From assembly GCF_001297065.1 (NCBI RefSeq), contig NZ_LHOX01000011.1, positions 124,001-188,000 of the forward strand: a stretch of DNA of 64,000 nt, written 5' to 3'. Below, piece by piece: positions 56,426 to 64,000 of this stretch. A program made the position numbers and the translations under genes. Source of the DNA: Enterococcus sp. RIT-PI-f (GTDB lineage: Bacteria > Bacillota > Bacilli > Lactobacillales > Enterococcaceae). Below the pieces are notes generated by a model. The model was not told where the DNA came from and searched no databases. It saw nothing but the letters and a program-made list of their open reading frames with translations. How positions within the stretch are numbered: position 1 is the stretch's first letter; every line of letters begins with the position of its first letter.

Positions 56426-58018
56426 ATGATGGAAAAGATTCAGCGCTTCGGAGGCGCCATGTTTACACCCGTTCTTCTATTTTCATTTTCAGGTATTATG
56501 GTAGCACTTTGTATTATTTTCAAAAACCCAATGTTGGTTGGCAGTATCGCTACAGAAGGTACTACCTGGTATGCCATCTGGACGATCATTGAGAATGGCG
56601 CTTGGACTGTATTCAATCAAATGGAATTGCTTTTCGTTATAGGTTTACCGATTGGCTTAGCAAAAAAAGCAAACGCACGCGCAGCCATGGAGGCTTTTGT
56701 CGTGTATATTACATGTAATTATTTTATATCTGGCATGATTGAATACTTTGGAGATTTTTTTGGTGTGAACTTCGCTGCGGATGCTGGTGGGGAGAGTGGT
56801 TTGAAGCTAATAGCTGGAATCAAAACATTAGATACAGGAATCATCGGTGCAATTTTTATATCTGCAATCGTCGTTTATTTGCATAATCGATTCTTTGATA
56901 CAAAATTACCAGATTTTCTTGGTATTTTTCAAGGTTCTTCATTCATTGTTATTTTAGGTTTTTTCATTATGTTGCCAGTTGCTTTTCTGATTGCTTTGAT
57001 TTGGCCAAAAGTTCAAGCAGGTATTGGTTCAATGCAAGGATTTTTAGCAAGTGCCGGTGTCTTTGGGGTGTGGCTATATACATTTTTAGAGCGAATATTG
57101 ATTCCCACAGGCCTCCATCACTTCGTTTATACACCTTTTGTTTTTGGTCCTGCTGTTGTTGAAGAAGGCATTTCAAAATACTGGATGGCACATTTACAAG
57201 AATTTGCACAATCAAGCACACCATTAAAACAGCTATTTCCTGAAGGTGGTTTCGCGCTTCATGGAAATTCCAAAATTTTTGCTGCCCCAGGTATTGCAGC
57301 TGCCTTTTATTTTACAGCTAAACCTGAGAATAAAAAGAAAGTATTAGCGATTTTGATTCCTGCAACATTAACAGCTGTTTTAGCTGGTATTACGGAACCA
57401 CTAGAATTCACATTCTTGTTTATCTCTCCGCCACTGTTTGCCGTACATGCTGTTCTCGCAGCTACAATGGCTGCAACGATGTTTGCCTTTGGTGTTGTTG
57501 GTGATATGGGTGGTGGGTTCATTGATCTATTAGCCAAAGTTTGGATTCCATTGTTCCAAAATCATAAATCAATGATTTTCACACAATTATTGATAGGTCT
57601 AGCCTTCACTGCAATTTACTTTATCGTTTTCCGTTTCTTGATTTTGAAATTCAACTTGGCTACACCAGGCAGAGAAGACAGCAACGCAGAGGTAAAACTA
57701 TATTCGAAAAAAGAGTATAAAGAGAAAAAAGCAGCCAACGGAACCCCCTTAGTTGCCGGGGCAAATCGATATACAGAACAAGCCGCTGTTTATCTAGAGG
57801 GTTTTGGCGGGCGCGATAACATCGATAAAGTGACGAATTGCGCCACACGCCTCCGCATCACAGTCAGAGATCAAAATCAGGTATTACCAGACAATGTCTT
57901 TAAAGAAGTCGGTGCCCACGGTGTTGTTAGAAATGGGAATGCTTTTCAAGTCATAGTTGGTTTAGATGTGCCACAAGTAAGGGAACAATTCGAAAAATTA
58001 TTAATGATCAATGAATAG
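56426..58018 (+). CDS. PTS system EIICB, alpha-glucoside type
   Basis: 530 residues. EIIC domain (about 1-415) with ten or so helices and the GITEPLEF motif, then a linker and EIIB (about 445-528) with phosphocysteine in VTNCATRLR. There is no EIIA, so it borrows another, perhaps that of the EIICBA at 61.6 kb. I use the ATG at 56426 (MMEKIQRFGG), which agrees with homologues; the ATG at 56414 sits directly on the AAAGGGG site. It is followed by a GH4 phospho-alpha-glucosidase gene, which indicates maltose, sucrose isomers or related alpha-glucosides. Confidence 0.92.
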   Translation: MMEKIQRFGGAMFTPVLLFSFSGIMVALCIIFKNPMLVGSIATEGTTWYAIWTIIENGAWTVFNQMELLFVIGLPIGLAKKANARAAMEAFVVYITCNYFISGMIEYFGDFFGVNFAADAGGESGLKLIAGIKTLDTGIIGAIFISAIVVYLHNRFFDTKLPDFLGIFQGSSFIVILGFFIMLPVAFLIALIWPKVQAGIGSMQGFLASAGVFGVWLYTFLERILIPTGLHHFVYTPFVFGPAVVEEGISKYWMAHLQEFAQSSTPLKQLFPEGGFALHGNSKIFAAPGIAAAFYFTAKPENKKKVLAILIPATLTAVLAGITEPLEFTFLFISPPLFAVHAVLAATMAATMFAFGVVGDMGGGFIDLLAKVWIPLFQNHKSMIFTQLLIGLAFTAIYFIVFRFLILKFNLATPGREDSNAEVKLYSKKEYKEKKAANGTPLVAGANRYTEQAAVYLEGFGGRDNIDKVTNCATRLRITVRDQNQVLPDNVFKEVGAHGVVRNGNAFQVIVGLDVPQVREQFEKLLMINE

Positions 58019-58034
58019 AAAGGAAGAATTATAA

Positions 58035-59366
<1,332 letters not shown>

Positions 59367-59427
59367 TTAGTACGTCCACCGAATTCCCTCTTTTTCAGTT
59401 ATACTTAAATAAAAGGAGGGAATTTTT

Positions 59428-60201
59428 TTGAAATTACAGATTTTGATCCACCAACATCATTCAGATTTAAGCACTCTTGACCGTGAAATTCTATCTTACA
59501 TCCTGAAAAATGAAGACACGATCTCAAAACTGAATATTATTGATTTGGCTGAACGTGTACATGTGTCTAAATCATCTATTTTGCGCCTAACAAAGAAACT
59601 TGGATTCTCTGGTTATTCCGAATTCAAGTATTTCATGCGAAATCAGCAAAAAGAAGAACAAGTGAAACGCCACGATAAATCTATATTCGATAAACAAATG
59701 GATGATATTCTCGCTACCCTGAACTATATGAATAAAGTAGATCTGCGTGTGATCAACAAGTTGTTTGATGATAGCAAAACAATTTATTGTTACGCGACAG
59801 GGTTTTCTCAAAAAAAAGCTATCGAAGAGTTTTCAAAAATGATGTTGTCAATGGAAAAAAGAGTCATCGTACTACCAAATAAAACTGAGTTTGATATGGT
59901 GATGCCAATGATCACAAAAGAAGATTGTGTAATTATTGCATCATTGAGTGGCGAAACAGAAAATATCAAAGAAAATATCAGTACCTTTTCTATTCGCAAG
60001 ATTCCCGTACTTTCATTAACTGCGCCAGGTGATAATTATTTCGCCCGCCATACGACCTATCACCTAACCTATTTCTGTGATTTCTTTCAAATAGGACGAA
60101 AAAAAATCCCTAGCCAGTCATTGATTGGCTTAAACTGCTTGATTGATTATTTGATTCGCTCTTATGGACAATTTACGCTAAAGGAGAGTGACTATGACTA
60201 A
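59428..60201 (+). CDS. MurR/RpiR family transcriptional regulator
   Basis: 257 residues. N-terminal HTH (about 20-75: IIDLAERVHVSKSSILRLTKKLGFSGYSEFK split over the helix-turn-helix) and a SIS domain (about 105-235) that would bind the sugar phosphate. TTG start with AAGGAGGG upstream. Third gene of the alpha-glucoside operon and its likely local regulator. Confidence 0.92.
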   Translation: MKLQILIHQHHSDLSTLDREILSYILKNEDTISKLNIIDLAERVHVSKSSILRLTKKLGFSGYSEFKYFMRNQQKEEQVKRHDKSIFDKQMDDILATLNYMNKVDLRVINKLFDDSKTIYCYATGFSQKKAIEEFSKMMLSMEKRVIVLPNKTEFDMVMPMITKEDCVIIASLSGETENIKENISTFSIRKIPVLSLTAPGDNYFARHTTYHLTYFCDFFQIGRKKIPSQSLIGLNCLIDYLIRSYGQFTLKESDYD

Positions 60202-60631
60202 ACGAAAGTTTCCATTCCATCCCATTTTGTTGGGTTACTGGATGATTGTTTCTTGTTTGTATTATTTATATGTATCTATTACGATCACAACCCAAAACAT
60301 TTCACTACATTCACTATTATTAGCCAATCCTTTATTTACATTAGGTATATTATTGACAAGCATCATGATGCTTCAAACGGGGTCTCTACACTACATCGCC
60401 CGCTTCTCGCAAAGTAAAAATGGTTTATTAGGTAGGTATCTCTTTGTTTTACTATTCCAACAAATAATGACAGGAAATTTGATTGGTGCCGGATTGGTTT
60501 TCTTTTATCGAAATCAGTTAGAAAATCACTCAGAAAATCCAACCTCTTTAGAAAAAGGGCTTGTGTATGTTTCATGTACAATCTGTATCAGCTTAACTTT
60601 ACTCATTTTACTGATTCTAAATAGAATTTGA
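60194..60631 (+). CDS. Small membrane protein at the end of the alpha-glucoside operon
   Basis: 145 residues from the ATG at 60194 (AAGGAG seven bases upstream), overlapping the regulator gene by eight bases. Four hydrophobic segments (about 12-32, 42-62, 82-105, 122-143). No family recognised. Its translational coupling to the RpiR gene suggests a shared role, possibly in sugar sensing or transport, which is speculation. Confidence 0.75.
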   Translation: MTKRKFPFHPILLGYWMIVSCLYYLYVSITITTQNISLHSLLLANPLFTLGILLTSIMMLQTGSLHYIARFSQSKNGLLGRYLFVLLFQQIMTGNLIGAGLVFFYRNQLENHSENPTSLEKGLVYVSCTICISLTLLILLILNRI

Positions 60632-60697
60632 CTATTTGAATGATTTTTTAGGGCATGTGCATCCTGTTTACTGCATCACGATCTGCCTGCATAAACA

Positions 60698-60733
60698 AAA
60701 AAAGGAATCTCTGTGGGAGATTCCTTTTTTGCT
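60698..60733. terminator. Bidirectional terminator
   Basis: AAAAAAGGAATCTC and GAGATTCCTTTTTT with a short TGTGG loop, between the small membrane protein gene and the EEP gene. Confidence 0.85.
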
Positions 60734-61556
60734 ACTCTTCTTTCCACGCCAAAACGACTTTCACACCAAAGTGATCACTGACGACCGGTACACGGTTGCC
60801 ATCAAAAACGACCTCATATTCTCGGACGATTGCGTGTCCTGTAACAAAGACATAATCGATCCGCAACTGTCCTTCGTTTTCATGCCACCCATCGATTTTC
60901 TTATTCACCGTCGCTGCGCCAGTTGTTTGCTGTGCTGCGGCAAACGCATCTTGCCATTGCCATGGACTATCCAACACAAGCTGATACCCTGGACTGGCCG
61001 CATCATTGTTAAAATCGCCAAGAAGCAAGATTGGTTCCGTTGTTCCTTTTAAGAATGCTTCCGTTTGCTGCCACTCATGTGCAAATTTGCCTTGTTCCCA
61101 CCACGAGAAATGACAGCTTAGGACACGGATCATCTTGCCAGCGACTTCTGTCAATCCGCTCAAATTTTTCCTAGTGGTATGGTCTAATACGTCATTGGTT
61201 TTTGACGCCAGATAGTCCGTTGCTACGATCGGCTGCTTTGATAACAGCGCATTGCCTTCGTGATACCGATCATAACCGATATGGCTATAACTCCAGGACC
61301 AATAATACTCAATATCCCTAATCTCTAATGCTTCAACCAAACGCAACGCAAAATTATCTTCCTTGATCTCAACAAAGGTTTGCGTTGGACAGTAGGAACC
61401 GTCAGGGAATATCGTTAGCGCCGTCATACTTTGATTGACTTCTTGCAGCGCAATGAGATCATAGTCCCCCGCTGCGATTTCGTCGGCGAGGATCTGCAGC
61501 TTTTCTTCTGCCTGTTCTTCTAACCAGCTATGGGTATTTAACGTTAAAACTTTCAT
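60732..61556 (-). CDS. Endonuclease/exonuclease/phosphatase family hydrolase
   Basis: 274 residues, EEP fold: N9-T8 at LTLNTHSW, E39 in ALQEVNQ, the GDFNND motif near 165, and the closing DHFGVKV histidine. No signal peptide, so it acts in the cytoplasm. Substrate unknown; close lactic homologues are annotated only by family. It follows the EIICBA gene by 79 bp, with a terminator between them. Confidence 0.88.
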   Translation of the reverse strand: MKVLTLNTHSWLEEQAEEKLQILADEIAAGDYDLIALQEVNQSMTALTIFPDGSYCPTQTFVEIKEDNFALRLVEALEIRDIEYYWSWSYSHIGYDRYHEGNALLSKQPIVATDYLASKTNDVLDHTTRKNLSGLTEVAGKMIRVLSCHFSWWEQGKFAHEWQQTEAFLKGTTEPILLLGDFNNDAASPGYQLVLDSPWQWQDAFAAAQQTTGAATVNKKIDGWHENEGQLRIDYVFVTGHAIVREYEVVFDGNRVPVVSDHFGVKVVLAWKEE

Positions 61557-61590
61557 GATAGCTCCTATCTTTCAATAACGAATCATTGCG

Positions 61591-61626
61591 AAAAAATCCA
61601 TCGGATCAATCAACATGACCCGATGG
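61591..61626 (-). terminator. Terminator of the PTS EIICBA gene
   Basis: CCATCGG / CCGATGG stem with a 15-base loop, then ATTTTTTCG on the minus strand. Confidence 0.7.
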
Positions 61627-61635
61627 TTTATTGTA

Positions 61636-63810
61636 TTATAATTTGATCGTTCCAACAACCTTCTTCCCTGATTGCTGGCCAGTTTGTTCCAATGTGAATG
61701 CATCAATCTGATCTGTATTTGTGATGACAACCACGATGCTTGTTTCTTTTCCTGCAGCGGCCACAGCAGCAATATCCATTTCGGCTATTGCCTCGCCTAG
61801 CGCGACTTGCTGTCCCTCTGACACATGGACGTTGAATGGTTTGCCATCTAAATCAACTGTATCTAATCCCATATGCACGAGGACTTCGACGCCTTCATCC
61901 GTCAACAGACCGATGGCATGCTGGGTGGGGAAAACACTAGTGACTTTCCCAGATACCGGTGCATACACTGTTTCATGGTCAGGAATGACTGCAAATCCCT
62001 CGCCCATCATTTTACCTGCAAAAACCGGATCCTTCACTTGCTCGATTGGAACCACTTCTCCATCTGCAACCGACACCATGTCAATCGTCAATCCTTGGCT
62101 TTGATGCGCGTTCGGTGTATCTGCTGGCTCGGAAATGACTGCTGCTGGAATCGTAACACCGGAATCTAACAGATCTTGGATATCTGATTTTAAGACATCT
62201 GCTTTCGGTCCATAGACGGCTTGAACGCCATTGTCTTTGACGATCAAACCTAATGCACCAGCAGCTTTCCAAGATCGCTCATCACCGACAGCTGTCCGAT
62301 CGTTCACGGTCACCCGTAACCGTGTCATGCAAGCATCAACATCCCGAATATTCTCGCGCCCACCCAACAAGTTTATAATTTTTACAACTTGTGCATTTGG
62401 ATCAAGCGTGCCGTCTGCTGTTGCTGCTGCCGGCGCATCTGCAGCTCCTTCGACTTCATAATTGCCATTTCGGCCAGGTGTAGCAAAGTTGAACTTCTTG
62501 ATCAAGAAATTCGCCAGGAAGTACATACCGACACCAAAAACAATGGTCACGAGAACAAAATTGATCAAGTCTTGCCCTAAGCCTGCATTGATTGCCATTG
62601 GCGTTCGTGTCAACAGCTCAATATTGCCAAAGGAATGCACACGCAGATGAACGATATCCGCCATCGCAAAAGCGGCACCTTGTACAACCGCGTAGACAAT
62701 GTATAGCGGTACAGCCGCGAACATAAACATGAATTCTAATGGTTCTGTTACCCCTGTCAAGAAGACAGCAATGGCTGCCGACAAATACATCGACGTATAC
62801 TTGTGGCGTTTGTCCGCATCTACGTTGTGATACATCGCATAAGACAAGCCCATCAAAATACCCGAAGAACCAATCATTTGCCCCACTTTAAAGCGGGCCG
62901 GCACAAAGTTTTCCAACAAAAATTGATACTGCGATGTGTCTCCGGCATTGCGCATATTAACCAGATCAGTCGCCCACGCCAACCATAATGGATCTTGACC
63001 AAACACTTGCGTTCCTGCTTGTGCGCCAGAAAGAATCGTGTAAGTCCCACCCAATTCTGTATAGTTGATTGGAATCGTCAACATATGATGTAAGCCAAAT
63101 GGCAGCAGCAAACGTTCTAAAGTACCAAATAAAAACGGCGCCAAAACTGGTGCACTTTCTTGCGATTGGGCGATCCACAGCCCAAAATTATTGATGCCAG
63201 CTTGGATGTATGGCCATACCACAGAAAGGACCAATGCGACAGCAACTGACCGTGCAATCACCACAAAGGGAACAAATCGTTTGCCATTAAAGAAGGATAG
63301 CGCATCCGGTAATTTGCGGAAATTATAATATTTGTTATACGCAGTTGCCCCAACAAATCCAGCAATGATCCCCACAAAAACCCCCATATTCAAAGCGGGT
63401 GCTTCCAATACGCTAGTAAAAAAGCCATCGATCATGATTTTTGTGCCGAATAAGGTATGGGTGAACGCCCCTTCTTCTGCTAACATGGCACTCGTCACGC
63501 CAAAAATCGATCCAGTGATTCGATTGATCAATACAAAAGCGATACCAGCTGCAAATGCACCCCCAGCTCGTTCTTTTGCCCAACTGCCACCAATCGCTAA
63601 CGCAAATAATAAATGCAAATTGCCAATAATTGCCCAACCAATACTTTCGATCACACCGCCTGTGGTAACAAGGACGCCCCAGTCAGCATTGATCATCGGG
63701 ATCGTTTTCCCGATACTGATCATCAACCCAGCCGCTGGCATGACTGCAACGACCACCATCAGTGCTTTTCCGAATTTCTGCCAAAATTCGAAACTCAATA
63801 ATTTTTTCAT
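61636..63810 (-). CDS. PTS system EIICBA, glucose/maltose class
   Basis: 724 residues: EIIC (about 1-435, with VTEPLEFMF), EIIB (about 470-550, phosphocysteine in DACMTRLRV) and C-terminal EIIA (about 590-724, phosphohistidine in VLVHMGLDTV). Size and domain order match the enterococcal maltose permease MalT and glucose PtsG; the neighbours do not decide between them. The complete EIIA could also serve the EIICB at 56.4 kb. Strong promoter and palindromic operator upstream. Confidence 0.92.
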   Translation of the reverse strand: MKKLLSFEFWQKFGKALMVVVAVMPAAGLMISIGKTIPMINADWGVLVTTGGVIESIGWAIIGNLHLLFALAIGGSWAKERAGGAFAAGIAFVLINRITGSIFGVTSAMLAEEGAFTHTLFGTKIMIDGFFTSVLEAPALNMGVFVGIIAGFVGATAYNKYYNFRKLPDALSFFNGKRFVPFVVIARSVAVALVLSVVWPYIQAGINNFGLWIAQSQESAPVLAPFLFGTLERLLLPFGLHHMLTIPINYTELGGTYTILSGAQAGTQVFGQDPLWLAWATDLVNMRNAGDTSQYQFLLENFVPARFKVGQMIGSSGILMGLSYAMYHNVDADKRHKYTSMYLSAAIAVFLTGVTEPLEFMFMFAAVPLYIVYAVVQGAAFAMADIVHLRVHSFGNIELLTRTPMAINAGLGQDLINFVLVTIVFGVGMYFLANFLIKKFNFATPGRNGNYEVEGAADAPAAATADGTLDPNAQVVKIINLLGGRENIRDVDACMTRLRVTVNDRTAVGDERSWKAAGALGLIVKDNGVQAVYGPKADVLKSDIQDLLDSGVTIPAAVISEPADTPNAHQSQGLTIDMVSVADGEVVPIEQVKDPVFAGKMMGEGFAVIPDHETVYAPVSGKVTSVFPTQHAIGLLTDEGVEVLVHMGLDTVDLDGKPFNVHVSEGQQVALGEAIAEMDIAAVAAAGKETSIVVVITNTDQIDAFTLEQTGQQSGKKVVGTIKL

Positions 63811-63828
63811 CTTCTTTCCTTCCTTTCT

Positions 63829-63852
63829 GAAACGATTGACGCAATCGGTTTC
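63829..63852. promoter_or_regulatory. Palindromic operator in the EIICBA leader
   Basis: GAAACGATTG-ACG-CAATCGGTTTC, an inverted repeat with one extra base in the right arm, between the -10 and the start codon. Looks like a LacI/GalR-family site (MalR-like or a variant cre); the exact cre consensus is not met. Confidence 0.6.
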
Positions 63853-63863
63853 TCTACTTTTTC

Positions 63864-63892
63864 ATTCTAACGAAGAAAAAACATTTTGTAAA
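63864..63892 (-). promoter_or_regulatory. Promoter of the PTS EIICBA gene
   Basis: TTTACA (63892-63887), 17-bp spacer, TAGAAT (63869-63864). The remaining 100 bases up to the window end show no gene. Confidence 0.7.
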
Positions 63893-64000
63893 CCATCAAT
63901 TTCTGAACGAACGATAGAAAAAAAGCCTTTTTTATTGAAGATTATTAACAAAAACAAGAAAACTCGCAGAATGCAACAACAAAGACTTGACCACGCAATC

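Overview
The window (about 43% GC by eye) is a chromosomal segment of a low-GC Gram-positive bacterium. It is almost certainly an Enterococcus, and the E. casseliflavus/E. gallinarum group is my best guess. The reasons are an enterococcal-type D-Ala-D-Ala ligase, MurT/GatD lipid II amidation, acpS-alr-mazF and cshA-murF-ddl blocks, a tdk-prfA-prmC-sua5-glyA-upp run, several PTS systems, and strong AGGAGG ribosome sites with frequent TTG/GTG starts. The species is inference. No rRNA, CRISPR array, prophage or intact insertion sequence was seen.

Layout. 1-3.8 kb: a cation P-type ATPase (cut by the window edge) behind a yybP-ykoY (manganese) riboswitch, then metG. 4-5.2 kb: a small membrane protein and a NrtR-like Nudix regulator. 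5.2-12.6 kb: an oligopeptide ABC transporter (oppA, then oppBCDF) whose last gene is followed by a truncated, probably nuclease-dead TnpB (a TldR-type protein) and a structured guide-RNA-like element. The putative guide seed recurs inside two promoters of the same locus. 12.8-15.2 kb: pcp with DUF969/DUF979 membrane proteins. 15.4-23.5 kb: rlmN, a MazF toxin without MazE, alr, acpS, cshA, murF, ddl. 23.6-25.9 kb: a UbiB-type kinase and a YaiI protein.

26-33.7 kb: an accessory surface cluster: VTC-domain protein, DUF4956 membrane protein, beta-helix lipoprotein (PF14262) and a MacB-like ABC pair. It is divergent from an OmpR-type two-component system, and the same CTTAA-N6-CTTAA operator lies before both transcription units. 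33.7-38.9 kb: a candidate structured RNA, udk, a HAD nucleotidase, an RsuA-type pseudouridine synthase, rplY, DUF960 and a Mga-like regulator. 38.9-41.9 kb: metNIQ under a T-box whose specifier reads AUG. 41.9-56.2 kb: gcvH-like, YusI-like, rodA, tRNA-Thr, upp, glyA, sua5, a dense DnaA-box cluster, prmC, prfA, tdk, a GNAT pseudogene, msrA, a GldA-like dehydrogenase, ktrB, murT-gatD.

56.3-64 kb: two sugar PTS loci. One is an alpha-glucoside EIICB + GH4 6-phospho-alpha-glucosidase + RpiR regulator + small membrane protein, with a perfect cre over its -35. The other is an EIICBA glucose/maltose-type permease with its own palindromic operator. The most interesting system is the opp-linked TldR/guide RNA (5.2-12.6 kb), which would be an RNA-guided repressor of its own peptide transporter. 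The TCS-controlled VTC/DUF4956/PF14262/ABC cluster is second.
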